Positions 24,432-35,056 of a stretch of 64,000 nt of DNA are shown here, piece after piece. Positions within the stretch are counted from its first letter, which is position 1. Each line of letters opens with the position of its first letter. Below the pieces are notes generated by a model that saw only the letters and a program-made list of their open reading frames with translations, did not search any database and was not told the DNA's origin. A program made the position numbers and the translations under genes. Source of the stretch: Thermothielavioides terrestris NRRL 8126 (Eukaryota > Ascomycota > Sordariomycetes > Sordariales > Chaetomiaceae); assembly GCF_000226115.1 (NCBI RefSeq), contig NC_016461.1, positions 1,736,001 to 1,800,000 on the forward strand, in the 5' to 3' direction.

Positions 24432-24821
24432 TCTTAAAGAGGTCCCGCCAAGACTAATTTCGGCCAATTGTCGGCAATGTTTTTACAGCGTCAGTACCCC
24501 GCCAAGACCGCCAAGGGGTTTGCACTATCGCCACGGGTTAGCCACGGGTTAGTTCGCCGGGGGTACGGGGGGCGGCGCCAGCCCCCCGCTGGTTAGGGTG
24601 AGGGTTATGGCTAGGGTGAGGGTCAAGGTTAGGGTGCGGGTTAACTTCGTTTTCTTTTTTTTCAATTTGGTTGAGGTTTCGCAAAGTTGTTGCTACGAGT
24701 CTTTGCAATTCTTCGTTGTTGATGTTGCTCGAAGTCGTGGCGACCCCGCTCCCTCGCGGCAATTTGTAAATACTTGTAAGCGGTAGGTTCCGAAATTAGT
24801 CTTGGCGGGACCTCTTTAAGA
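24432..24821. mobile_element. MITE-like element with 32-bp perfect terminal inverted repeats
   Basis: The left end 24432-24463 (TCTTAAAGAGGTCCCGCC...) is the exact reverse complement of 24790-24821 over 32 bases. The 390-bp unit has no coding capacity. A subterminal copy of the TIR core CCCGCCAAGAC recurs at 24498-24508. Inside are an 11-bp tandem duplication (24530-24551), a GC hairpin (24565-24590) and about 52 bp of degenerate TTAGGG-type telomere-like repeats (24591-24642). Each TIR includes TTAA (24434-24437 and 24816-24819), so a piggyBac-like TTAA target duplication is possible. A TA or no-duplication model cannot be excluded, because the flanks beyond the TIR do not match otherwise. 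It is non-autonomous by its size; the mobilising transposase family is unknown. Confidence 0.8.
24591..24642 (+). repeat. Interstitial telomere-like (TTAGGG-type) degenerate repeats
   Basis: The stretch is built of units such as GGTTAGGGTGAGGGTTATGG, then CTAGGGTGAGGG, AAGGTTAGGGTGCGGGTTA. TTAGGG is the telomere repeat of filamentous ascomycetes. It lies inside the TIR element rather than at a chromosome end. Confidence 0.75.
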
Positions 24822-27394
24822 ATAACCGTGTGCTGATGCCCACAGGGAACCATCTCGTCAGTACCGCAGCAAAGGTTTTGCACACACGACAACACACACG
24901 ACAGCCGGAATAACGCCTTCCTATGTAAATACCTAAGGTACCTAGTAGGGAGGCACATAGGCACAGTACCTTACACAGTACTCCGGGGGCCAGCTGAAAA
25001 GCACCGAACCTGGGCTCGATGGGAATTGGGACCGGGAAGTCGGCCACAGCGAGGGGATCGCATCCTTCCGGCACTGGTGGCGGACCTTACTTCACTACGA
25101 ACTTAGGTATCCAAGGTTCACTGGCCACTGCTGGCTTGCCGAAGCCGCGCGACCGGGGCTGCCAGCTCGACGCCAACCAAGCAAGAAGGCGGCGCAGAAG
25201 CCAGCCCGCGTCAACTTGCTATCACATCACATTTCAAGCGTTGCATGGTGGTAATTTCACACTCGCTGCCACCACGGTAACTGCAATACCCTAGTTCCAC
25301 AACTTGTACACTACACTAACTAACTCAGGTATGGAAGACTCGCAAGCACGCACCTCGGGGGATCACTGTGGGGTCGCCGGGGGATCGCGCTTCCAGGTTG
25401 ACATGCGCAGTAATTCGTGTAAGCTGCGCATGTCCTCCCCACATCGCTGCGGCACTTGGAGAGAGAGACGTGAATTATCACTCGACCGGCAAGATCGGCC
25501 TGCACTTTCTTGTGTCCTTGGCAGTCCCGTGGGAGCGCGCAGACTGTCATGGGAATCAGCATGGCGTCGGCCCTTCAATGGTGGGATCGGCATCACGCAG
25601 CAACAAAAGTGCTGGCTGTGTCATGAAAGCGCCACGGCATCCACCACTCCGGGGGAGAGCTCGACTCGGAGCGCTGAGATGGCTCGGAGAGCAAAGCCAC
25701 TTTGCGGAACCCGGATGCTGAAGCAACAAAACATCGGCCGGCCTCCACTGGAGTTGCCCGTGCGCTCTTGACAGGGGTATCCCGACTCTCCTGCACCTGC
25801 ACCACCACCTTTCGTGCAGGGTTGCTTTGCTCAAGTTGCCGCAGCGACATACAGTGGAGTGGAATCGGGAATGCAACCTGACGATTCGTGGATGTGCATG
25901 ACCATGGCACCGATCACACTTTATCAAAACGACTCTGCGTCGTTCGTGGTGGTGGTTTACTTTTTAAGATCGGTTCTGAACTGGTCGATTCCGCTGACTT
26001 CACAGGAGACTGTTCGCTGATGGACACCAATACAACGTCTCACGCAGCGCCCAAGCTTTTGGAGATGGGAGGATGACGGAATACAGTACCACAGCAACAA
26101 GCGCGCCTCTGCTGTATTCCGTACATGATAGCTTGCCCCCGTTCCCGTTCCTGTTAATATGAGTGAGCAGGTAAAAGAAAAACCGGCTCTCGGGCCTCGT
26201 CGGGCCGGGAGAACTACGGGAGTAAAGTAAGGGGATAATGGGGGATGAAGTTTAACAGATCAGCCTCTATTGAGACACTTAGCCCACGCGGGAAAGACGG
26301 CTTGCGCGGAGACGGCTGAACCGTGGACAAGCTGCCAGCCAGGCGGGATGGCACACTGCCTCCTGCGTGCTGCAGGTTCATACTTTAGTTATCTGGATCG
26401 TGTATTACTGTACTGGGCTATTAATATGTGGTAGTTTTTCCGTGTGTGCTCGCAATATGTTGCTATTTTCTTATCCAAAACGATCTGTTGAACATCCGGG
26501 ACGCACACCCGGTTTCAACACACAAGTCCTGGGGTCCAATTATTCCAGATTGCTCATGCCCCGGGCCCTCGTCGCTTCTCCAGAACCTCAACCTTCCATC
26601 TTGTTCCGTGTCGCATCGAGCCGGGTCAAGGCCCGGATGACCAGATCAGCACCACGCGATCCCATCAAGTCCAAGATTGGGAGGCTGTAGTGGCGAACCA
26701 CGTTGAGAAGGACCAACTTGGCGACTGCAGCCTGAGATGAGCTTGGTAGAACTAACAAATCCACGGTGAGGACCAAATTGTCGTCGTCTACATTGGCCGG
26801 TCCTACCTGGGAATCCCCCGGATCCAACCAGCATCGGGCGTCTTTGGACGATTCACGATTGTTCCAGTTCACTATCTAATCAGTAATTGGTTTCGACGCC
26901 TGTTCCAGAGCGCTCTCACTGTACGGAGCAGAATGTAGAGTCTCTGGCAACGAGGGTCTATAGCAACCATGCTATTAGTGTAGCTATTACATTGCTACAT
27001 GACCTGTTGAGTTTCAGGATCTGCATCTGGCCCGGTGCTTCGAGTAAACTTCCTGAGGTAACTACACACAGCAGGGGGTCGCATATCAAACCGCGTGCTT
27101 CTTGCGCACCGCGTGTCTGTGATTCGAAAGCCACACCCTGGACCTTGCAGCTGCACTCCAGACCGGGCACGGGCTTTGGATTCAGACGACTGACGCTTCA
27201 TCGCGAAGCCACGGCATTGGACCCAGGTCCTTCCGAGTGCAAGTTTTAGAGACTTGCTCTGCCCACTGGCTGGGGCCATCTGGTGCATCATCATGGCAAG
27301 GACTGCCCGGCCAGCGCCAGGCGTCTTGCTGACCATCTTCTAACGGCCCTTCGGCGCAGCCGGGCACCGTGGCAGGATCCGGCAGCGCAGCCGG
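24822..27394. other. Intergenic region without a recognisable gene
   Basis: This 2.6 kb lies between the inverted-repeat element and the STK19-like gene's 3' end. It holds GTAC-rich clusters (24930-24990) and a perfect 11-bp hairpin at 26076-26122. The open frames are short and not protein-like. Confidence 0.4.
26076..26122. repeat. Perfect 11-bp inverted repeat (hairpin)
   Basis: ACGGAATACAG at 26076-26086 is the exact reverse complement of CTGTATTCCGT at 26112-26122, with a 25-nt loop. The right arm overlaps TATTCCGTAC (26115-26124), the decamer found at 7084, 7732 (inverted), 17695 (inverted), 47698 and 56003. It could be a protein-binding palindrome or a relic of a dispersed repeat. Confidence 0.6.
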
Positions 27395-28708
27395 TCAGAT
27401 CAAGCGCACACCGCGTCCTACACACCCCGTCTCAAAGATCTCGACCAGACCGGCACCGACCGCTTCCCGCAGCACCCAGTCAAACGCCAACCCTTGAAAC
27501 TCCTTCCACTTCTTGGTCCTCCCCGGCACGGCCCCCGTGAACTCTCCACGCGCCTTCTTCGCCTGGGCGACCTCGCTATCCCCCACGACGCCACCGTCCC
27601 ACTTCTCACGCAGATCTGATTCGGGCATTTCCCGGTACTGAGTCTTCTGTAGCAGTTCCGCGAGATGTTCCAGCGCGGCCGACGCCAGTTTCAGAAACAC
27701 GCCGGTCCCGGGGACAGCAACGCTGAACCCTCCCCCAGATGAGGCCCCGGCCCCGGCTCGGTCCATACTCCTCGCCCCGGTGCCGCCCACCGCGTGCACC
27801 GCGCCTGCGCCCCCCACAGCTGCAACCGACCCGGCCGGTGCGCGCGCCACCGTTTCCAGACTGACCATCGTAGACCTCTCCTCCGGGCGCGCATGGTGGC
27901 CCCTCCCACCCGCTCCCCCTCCACCACCATCCTCATTAACCGCCGTCAGAAACCCTTCCCGAACCAGCGCATCCACCTCCCTCCACCCCAACCCCTCCCA
28001 CCCGGCCTCCCCCACCTCAAACCTCAACCTCTCGGGATGGCTCCGCAACCACGCCACCCACAGCTCCCGCACCGCCTCCCCGAGGCCCTCGCACCCCCTG
28101 ACCATCCCCTCCAGCACGTCCGCCCTGACCAGCAGCTCCCCGGCGCTGCCCCGCGTGGGGACGACCAGGCGCCGGAGCTCGCCGGCGCGGACGCGCGCGG
28201 CGACGGCCCTCTCGGCGGCGGCGGGCGACGCGGCGGCCGCGCCGGGCGTGGCGAGGAGCAGCGCGCGCAGGTGCGGCGCGGACACGAGCGGCGGGAGGGT
28301 GGCGGCGGTGCGGAAGCGGAGGACGGCGGCCGTGCGGGCGGAGGACAGGGCGCGCGGCACGGGGGAGAACATGCTCTCGAGGATGAGGGCGTGGAGGGCG
28401 AGCGGGGCGGCGGCCGGGGTCATTGTTGGGGAGGGGGAGGCTGCTGGTAGGGGTAAGGGGAGGGGGAGGGGGCAGGGGCCGAGGTCTGCGAGTTTGCGGG
28501 TCTGGGTTTGGCTGGCGCGGCTGGCGGGTTTGGAGTCGGCGGCGGTGGTGCTTGGCTTTGTGCGGGCCAGTGAAGCCGCCCATGAGGAAGACGGCGTGGA
28601 TGACGAGGAGGTGGAGGAGGAGGTGGTGGTGGTGGCGCGCCTGGCGGAGGATGAGGCGGACCGTTTCTTGACGCGGGAGCCGCCGAGGATGGAGCGGAGG
28701 CTCGTCAT
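27395..28708 (-). CDS. STK19/WHR1-like winged-helix protein
   Basis: Single exon, 437 aa. It matches the family formerly called serine/threonine kinase 19, now regarded as a winged-helix DNA-binding protein (WHR1) acting in transcription-coupled repair in animals. The basic N-terminus (LGGSRVKKRSASS) fits the fungal members. Family blocks are visible in order: ILESMFSPVP and RTAAVLRFRTAATLPPLVS; ERAVAARVRAGELRRLVVPT; ADVLEGMVRGCEGLGEAVRE; VDALVREGFLTA; AAVGGAGAVHAVGG; VPGTGVFLKL; TQYREMPESDLREKWDGGV; KARGEFTGAVPGRTKKWKEF; ending FDWVLREAVGAGLVEIFETG. No kinase motifs are present, in line with the revised view. GC-rich codon use creates long antisense shadow frames. A role in fungal DNA repair is inference. 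Confidence 0.8.
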   Translation of the reverse strand: MTSLRSILGGSRVKKRSASSSARRATTTTSSSTSSSSTPSSSWAASLARTKPSTTAADSKPASRASQTQTRKLADLGPCPLPLPLPLPAASPSPTMTPAAAPLALHALILESMFSPVPRALSSARTAAVLRFRTAATLPPLVSAPHLRALLLATPGAAAASPAAAERAVAARVRAGELRRLVVPTRGSAGELLVRADVLEGMVRGCEGLGEAVRELWVAWLRSHPERLRFEVGEAGWEGLGWREVDALVREGFLTAVNEDGGGGGAGGRGHHARPEERSTMVSLETVARAPAGSVAAVGGAGAVHAVGGTGARSMDRAGAGASSGGGFSVAVPGTGVFLKLASAALEHLAELLQKTQYREMPESDLREKWDGGVVGDSEVAQAKKARGEFTGAVPGRTKKWKEFQGLAFDWVLREAVGAGLVEIFETGCVGRGVRLI

Positions 28709-30343
28709 GGTAATAATCTGAGGGGCAGCGCTCTATTTCGGCAAAGGAGAGGTAAGATCAAAAGGGAGCGGTCCTCGGCAAACGAAGGCAAAACGACCCG
28801 GGTTTTTTTTGGGTGCGTGATGTGTCATGAATAAGGCATCGTAAGGGCGCGGTGTAAGGCAGCCGACGGAGCGCGGCTCATGTTCCATATGGGCGCCCCA
28901 CACCCCCGTCCCCTATGTCGCCACCTTGGGGAATCTTTGAAACTTATAAAGTGAGATTTTCTTACACAGTAGCAGATTGATCCTGGGACAAGTAAAGAAC
29001 TTTCGTTCGAATGCGAAATATCTTGACACTCCAAAATGGTGCCAAGCTCATCTTGCCACCCCAACTGCCGCGCTATGTACGGAACGTAAAGGACTTGGCA
29101 AATCGCATGAGCGGCTCAGACAACGGTAATTTACCACTCTAGTAATCTTCGCAGAAGCTCTGCTCGAATGACTCCGTTGACGAGAGAGGCGAAATAGGGG
29201 GTGTTTAAGGGGCAGAAAAATTACTTCTCGCACATTTCTGTATGCACCCAACAGCCAGCATGGGAGTCAGGCACCTGTGGCGGCAATGAGCATGAGCAGC
29301 GAGTCCCGTACACATATCAATGCAAGATTTGTATCCAAACCCTGGCCGCGAGCAGAAACCCCGGCCGTGCTGTTAGTCGTTGCTGCTGCTATTGATGTCG
29401 ATGTCGGAGGGTTGGCACTGCCCACCGTAGCACCCGGCAAGGTGGTGCCAGTCACAGGCTCGGTCTTGGGATAATATGTGTTGAGATAGCACTGGGTATG
29501 GGCTATGGTGAAGGTACACCGCTAGACGTCCGCTTCCAGCCGCAGGGCGATGGCCCTGAGCGAGGTTGTTAACGTCCTGTCCGTCATCTTGGCCGCGTCC
29601 ACAATTCTGATGAAGAGAAGCCGGGTCGCGTGAGTGAACGGACGACAGCATGTTGCGTGTGACGGCACATTGAGAGTCATTGCTCGCCCTGGCACTAGAG
29701 ACCGGAGCACAATACCAAATTGGCTTGCTTGTCGTACGTGGCTGGACACGAGGCGTTCGTGATGCGAGGTTTTGGTATCTCGATTTCCTCTTGTACCTGG
29801 CCACTCATCTGAGCCCCAGCTTCTTCAGGCATACATACGCATATGAGGAGCTAACATTTCGCCCAAGGACCGCAGGTTACCACTTTTAGTCATGGCTGTA
29901 GCATCCTCGCCCAATGGACACAGATGACCCCGGGAATGAATTGCATTGTGACCTGACAGCGTCCCGGAACCAGTCTGGGAGAAGATGTACGATTCATCCA
30001 AGGAGCTCGCTGCTTAGCGATCGGTCCCTTGGCAACGGGGCTCGTGGGTGAAAGCTTCCCCTGACACCCCCGATGCTGCACTGATATGTAACCCGTATAG
30101 CCACCCTCTCTTTCCGCGGCGCGATGTTTCAAGTGTTGGCGCAAAGGTACCTTCTGCCGTCACCGCGTCGTGAGCTCAAATCAGCTGTGTGTGGTAACGG
30201 CCCGTCGGGCGCTGCGCAAGACTGCGCAGCGTCCACCTGGACTTTCGTCGCCTCTTCGACAGGGCCTGGTTTCCCGTTCCGGTGACTTTCAATGACGGAG
30301 CGTTGCAGCACCGCGACGGACTTGATTGACTTGAGAGGGCGGC
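28709..30343. other. Region between STK19-like and PSF1 genes, with a possible gene relic
   Basis: It contains the STK19-like promoter and the PSF1 3' flank. On the minus strand, 29749 to 29267 reads as protein-like sequence in one frame up to LRAIALRLEADV, a stop, then a neighbouring frame. The latter runs CTFTIAHTQCYLNTYYPK, a Ser/Thr-rich segment and a hydrophobic C-terminus. This may be a broken surface-protein gene, but the family was not recognised. Confidence 0.3.
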
Positions 30344-31127
30344 TCATCCAAGTTTCATGAGGTATCCCTGAGCAATCAAGCGATCCACGTCTCCCTGCCG
30401 GACGTAGAATTGGCTGTTCTTCGTCAGGTTGATCGCCCTGGTAAACCGCATCAGCTTTGCTCTGTCCAGCAGCTGCAACGCAAGTAAATAAAACCTAAGC
30501 CTACCCGTATTCTGTCTGGATCTCGCCCGCGTCTTTCAAGACCCGCACGTCGATGAACAGGTCTCTCGGCGGCTCGAGGCTCCCCGTCAGGTCGATGTCT
30601 GTCCACTGCCCCTTGTATGCAGCCAGCAGGTCGCCGTACTGGCGGAAATAGTCCTCTTCCTGCGGGCTTAGGCTGCTGCTGCCGCCTGCGCCGCCATCAG
30701 CGACACCCGCGCCATTCGCGCCGCCGGCTTGCTGGCCCGCGAGATCAAGCACGTCGACGCCGTTCCAGACGAGCTCCTCGAGCTTGTCGGTCCGGGTGCG
30801 GTGGTAGGCAAGCAAGCAGCGCTTGTTCCGGCGCATGGCGAGGTGGTTGACCAGCAGCGTGCAGGCTGTGGCTTGGTCGGCGGATGGATCAAACGAGCCT
30901 TGAAACGGCTCGAGGAGGTTCTTCGTGTCCCTGTCCAAGTCTCTCACTTCCCGGGTCACGGCACGGACGAGCTCAGTCTGGTACGCCGGCAGATGCGCCA
31001 GGTTTTGCGTCCGCTTGGCGTGTTGCACCTGGACAGAATGTTAGTGTTTGGGCTGATGAGAAACACGAGGCTGGGGATGTTGCAGATTGCTCACCAATTT
31101 GTTGCCTAGGTCTCCGTACATCGGCAT
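30344..31127 (-). CDS. PSF1: DNA replication complex GINS protein PSF1
   Basis: Exons complement(30344..30437, 30505..31028, 31095..31127), 216 aa. Psf1 is one of four GINS subunits; with Cdc45 and Mcm2-7 it forms the CMG replicative helicase and is essential for origin firing and fork movement. The sequence is full length: MYGDLGNKLV-QHAKRTQNL, ELVRAVTREVRDLDRDTKNL, LLVNHLAMRRNKRCLLAYH, DYFRQYGDLLAAYKGQW, DIDLTGSLEPPRDLFIDVRV, LKDAGEIQTEYG-AINLTKN, and the B-domain end SQFYVRQGDVDRLIAQGYLM. Introns of 66 and 67 nt have GT/AG ends and restore exact frame. A Gly/Ala-rich insertion follows VLDLAGQQAG. ATG 31127 (MPMYGDL) is first; ATG 31121 (MYGDL) is the family-typical start and equally possible. 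Confidence 0.95.
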
Positions 31128-32537
31128 CTTGATGAGCTGATGGTGTTGTTTTATGAATTGAGTCAATTCGCCGGAGTCGAAGTGCGCAGGCCTGGAATGC
31201 GCAGTGAGATGTCGCGGAGGAAAGAGGTGATCCCAGCTCGTGTGGTTGCCCAAATCGTCCCTGCGGCAGAGCTTATTGGCTGTACGGACAGAGAGGAGTG
31301 CACACCGTAACACCGTAACACCGTAGTGTGTCCCCACTTGCCAACCCGGACACGCCGAACACCTGTGGGTAAGGTACGGTATCATGCTTGCTCCGGTATG
31401 CTACGCAGTATGTTCCATTGTTGCATTGCGCCAGCTACACTGCACCCTCACACGCTAACCAGATTTCAACCGTCTTCAAATGCGTTCAATGCGGGATGAG
31501 CTCACCAGGTCAGCTACAGTGATGTTTCATAGGACCGGTAGGCCCGGAGTACGGAGATGATCGTGGCTCATGTCCATGCCATGTTGCCTGAGCCATTTCT
31601 AGTTTCTATTTCTGTCATAACGAACGTCTATCCCTAACGTACGTAGAAATTGAAGAGGGCGCACTGACGCCTCTGACCACCCGCCTCACAAACTTGGACA
31701 ATAGCGACCGAGCCAGGGGAACCAGATTATGGCCCTCGAATCCCAGGAATAACAGTGTCCAGGCCCTCTTGAGAAACGGACCCTTCTCCACGCGTCACCT
31801 GGAGTCAGGGGAACAAAAGGGCAGCTGGGACGACCGCCGGAGACGGAGACTCGGGCATCTATTTGTCAGGTCAGGTCAGTTTGAGATCGCGCGCGATTGT
31901 CTGATCAAGCCAATTTTGGAGTGGTAGAGAGTCAGAAACGCATTGTCAATGCTGGGTTCTGTCGTCATCTGCAGGTCTTGAGGCTGCTTGGTAACACGGA
32001 CCAATACGGATTCATCAGGAAGCCGGGAAGAGATGGGATGATGCAGGCAACATCAGAGCGGATGCAGAAAAAATCAGATCACGTACCATATTAGACCAGG
32101 CTGCTATTACAGCCACAGAGAGAGCAGATGAAATGGGAGCTCCATTTCAGACTGCTCGCGAACGTTGACAGCCCGGCGTCTTCGCCTTCAAGATGCGACT
32201 GGAGAGACAGAACTGGGGGAGAGAATTTGGAAGCAACGGTCCCTTTAAAAAAAGTCAACAATTGGTGCACAGACCTGTTACCATCGTTTGCCGGCCAAGG
32301 CCCGCCAAGCTCCGTGGAGCGGAGTTCTGATAAGATAAGACGGCTTGTCGGATGTGGGTCTCGGTGGAAAATGCGAGAGCTTGCTTCGAGCTTCGCAGCG
32401 CGTTGCGGGCCGCTTCTAGGTCGCCACGGCCTTGGAGATTTCAAGCGTTCCGAAATGCAGCTTCCATCGACGGACCTTCGCCGATGATGATGCCTTCTTT
32501 TGCCTCTACTCGGTTTGGTTAACAAAAATCCAGTGCC
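31128..32537. other. Divergent promoter region between PSF1 and HSP78
   Basis: 1.4 kb between outward-facing genes. A three-copy 8-bp tandem repeat (ACACCGTA) lies at about 31302-31325. Despite the heat-shock nature of HSP78 I find no perfect nGAAnnTTCnnGAAn element. No gene is supported. Confidence 0.45.
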
Positions 32538-34934
32538 ATGTACAACAGAGGGCAGCTCGTGTCGACTGCGGCGCGGCGGCTTGCCGCCGGTTCGAGGGGC
32601 GCTTTGCGACAGCGACAGTCCCCTCGAATTATCGGCGCAACAACAACAACATGGCTGGCGCCGCCTGCGGTCGGCTGCTTTCACCTGTATCCCGCCGTAG
32701 CCGCTCGGTTATACTCCAACGGCAGGCCGCACCCGCCAGGCGGCAACTTTCGCATGAACCTCGGAGGCGAGCCTGAAAAGCCGGCGCTGGAAGAGTACGG
32801 AATCGACCTGACGGCAAAGGCGAAGGCCGGAAAGCTAGACCCTGTTATTGGCCGGTCCGCCGAGATCCAGCGGACGATACAGATTCTGTCGCGCCGGACG
32901 AAGAACAACCCGGTCCTGATCGGAAGCGCGGGCGTTGGCAAGACCGCCGTTCTCGAAGGGCTGGCCCTGGAGATCGTGCGGGGCGCCGTCCCCGAGAGCA
33001 TCAAGAACAAGAGGGTCATTGCCCTGGACCTCGGCTCCCTCATTGCTGGCGCGAAGTTCAGGGGTGACTTTGAAGAGCGGCTGAAGAAGGTGCTCACTGA
33101 AGTCCAGAAGGCGAATGGGGAGGTCATCCTCTTCATTGACGAGCTCCATACGCTCCTTGGGCTGGGGAAAGCCGAAGGCTCCATTGACGCGTCCAACCTC
33201 CTCAAGCCGGCGCTTTCGAGAGGCGAGCTACAATGCTGCGGCGCGACGACCCTCGCCGAGTACCGCCAGATAGAGAAGGATGTCGCACTGGCCCGGAGAT
33301 TCCAGCCAATCCTCGTCAGCGAGCCGTCCGTACAAGACACGATTAGCATTCTCCGCGGCATCAAGGACAAGTACGAGGTGCACCATGGAGTCCGCATAAC
33401 CGACGGAGCCCTGGTCGCTGCTGCGACCTATTCGAACCGCTACATTACCGACCGCTTCCTGCCCGACAAGGCCATCGACCTGATGGACGAAGCGGCCAGC
33501 TCGCTCAGACTGCAGCAAGAGAGCAAGCCCGAGGATATCCTCCGCCTCGACCAGAAGATCATGACCATTCAGATCGAGCTCGAGAGTCTACGGAAAGAGA
33601 AAGACGTCGCCAGCAAAGAGCGGCGGGAGAAGCTCGAGGCCGACCTCAAGGCGTGTCAGGAGGAGGTGAAGGGCCTGACAGAGAAATGGGAGCAGGAGAA
33701 GGCCGAGATCGATGCCATCAAACGGACCCAAGCCGAGCTCGACAGGGCCCGGATTGAGCTGGACCAGGCGCAGAGAGAGGGCAACTTTGCGAAGGCATCC
33801 GAGCTGAGGTTCGGAACCATCCCGGCCCTCGAGAAAAAGCTGCCCAAGGACGGCGACAAGCCGGCAGACGAGGGCACTTTGATCCACGATTCCGTCACCG
33901 CTGACGACATCGCCAACGTCGTCTCGAGGATCACCGGAATCCCGGTATCGAAGCTGACGAGCGGGCACACGGAGCGGCTGATCCACATGGAGGACATCCT
34001 GCGGGAATCCGTCCGCGGCCAAGACGAGGCCCTCAAGGCTGTTGCTGATGCCGTCAGGATGCAAAGAGCCGGACTCAGCGGCGAAAACCGGCCGCTCGCT
34101 TCCTTCTTCTTCCTCGGCCCTACCGGTGTTGGTAAGACCGAGCTGTGCAAGAAGCTCGCCGGCTTCCTGTTCTCCACTGAGTCCGCCGTCGTTCGCTTCG
34201 ACATGAGCGAGTTCCAGGAGAAGCACACCATTTCTCGCCTCATTGGCGCCCCTTCTGGCTACGTGGGCTACGAAGACGCTGGTCAGCTCACCGAGGCGGT
34301 GCGGCGGAAGCCCTACGCCGTCCTCCTCTTCGACGAGTTCGAAAAGGCGCACCGCGACATCTCGGCCCTGCTGCTTCAAGTCTTGGATGAAGGCTACCTT
34401 ACCGACGCACAGGGCCACAAGGTCGACTTCAGGAATACCATCATCGTTCTGACCTCGAACCTCGGCGCCGACATCCTCGTGGGTGCCGACCCCATCCATC
34501 CGTACAAGGAAACCGAAGACGGCGACATCCACCCGAGCGTGAAGCGGGCCGTCATGGACGTCGTCGCGTCGCAGTACCCGCCCGAGTTCCTCAACCGCAT
34601 CGACTCGTTCATCATCTTCAAGCGCCTCTCCCTGCAGGCGCTGAGGGACATTGTCAACATCCGCCTCAAGGAGCTGCAGCAGCGCCTGGACGACCGCCGC
34701 ATCACCCTCGTCGCGCCGGACGACGTGCGCCAGTGGCTGGCCGAGAGGGGCTACGACCCCAAGTTCGGCGCCCGCCCGCTCAACCGTCTCATCACGACGC
34801 AGATCGGCAACGGCTTGGCGGACAAGATCATCCGCGGCGAGCTCAAGACGGGAGAGACGGCGGTCATCGAGTTGAACGCGGACAAGAGCGGCTTGGTCGT
34901 CCGGAGCCAGCAGACAGCCGAGCAGCAGGCTTGA
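32538..34934 (+). CDS. HSP78: Mitochondrial ClpB-type protein disaggregase Hsp78
   Basis: Single exon, 798 aa. This AAA+ ATPase of the mitochondrial matrix dissolves protein aggregates together with mtHsp70. The first 60 or so residues are Arg/Ala/Ser-rich with no acidic residues, as in a mitochondrial presequence. As in yeast Hsp78, the Clp N-domain is absent and the mature protein begins at [23 protein letters not shown]1 has Walker A GSAGVGKT (129-136) and Walker [15 protein letters not shown] coiled-coil middle domain (about 325-450) precedes NBD2 with Walker A GPTGVGKT (near 527), Walker [12 protein letters not shown], and a sensor-2 [15 protein letters not shown]. Lack of N-domain and presence of presequence favour Hsp78 over cytosolic Hsp104/ClpB. 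Confidence 0.96.
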   Translation: MYNRGQLVSTAARRLAAGSRGALRQRQSPRIIGATTTTWLAPPAVGCFHLYPAVAARLYSNGRPHPPGGNFRMNLGGEPEKPALEEYGIDLTAKAKAGKLDPVIGRSAEIQRTIQILSRRTKNNPVLIGSAGVGKTAVLEGLALEIVRGAVPESIKNKRVIALDLGSLIAGAKFRGDFEERLKKVLTEVQKANGEVILFIDELHTLLGLGKAEGSIDASNLLKPALSRGELQCCGATTLAEYRQIEKDVALARRFQPILVSEPSVQDTISILRGIKDKYEVHHGVRITDGALVAAATYSNRYITDRFLPDKAIDLMDEAASSLRLQQESKPEDILRLDQKIMTIQIELESLRKEKDVASKERREKLEADLKACQEEVKGLTEKWEQEKAEIDAIKRTQAELDRARIELDQAQREGNFAKASELRFGTIPALEKKLPKDGDKPADEGTLIHDSVTADDIANVVSRITGIPVSKLTSGHTERLIHMEDILRESVRGQDEALKAVADAVRMQRAGLSGENRPLASFFFLGPTGVGKTELCKKLAGFLFSTESAVVRFDMSEFQEKHTISRLIGAPSGYVGYEDAGQLTEAVRRKPYAVLLFDEFEKAHRDISALLLQVLDEGYLTDAQGHKVDFRNTIIVLTSNLGADILVGADPIHPYKETEDGDIHPSVKRAVMDVVASQYPPEFLNRIDSFIIFKRLSLQALRDIVNIRLKELQQRLDDRRITLVAPDDVRQWLAERGYDPKFGARPLNRLITTQIGNGLADKIIRGELKTGETAVIELNADKSGLVVRSQQTAEQQA

Positions 34935-35005
34935 ACGGAAGTCATGTAATTGATGACGATGATCTATTGTACAGTGTCGTAGCTGGGAAGGTTTGTATCA
35001 TATGC

Positions 35006-35056
35006 ATGTACGAATCACCACTTGGCTTTATTCATCATGTACGAATCACCACTTGG
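35006..35056. repeat. 20-bp direct repeat
   Basis: ATGTACGAATCACCACTTGG occurs at 35006-35025 and again at 35037-35056. It probably lies in the HSP78 3' UTR and looks like a local duplication. Confidence 0.75.

Noticed and set aside
32300..32537. Heat-shock elements in the HSP78 promoter
   Set aside because: TTC and GAA triplets occur (for example around 32440) but not with the 5-bp alternating spacing required.
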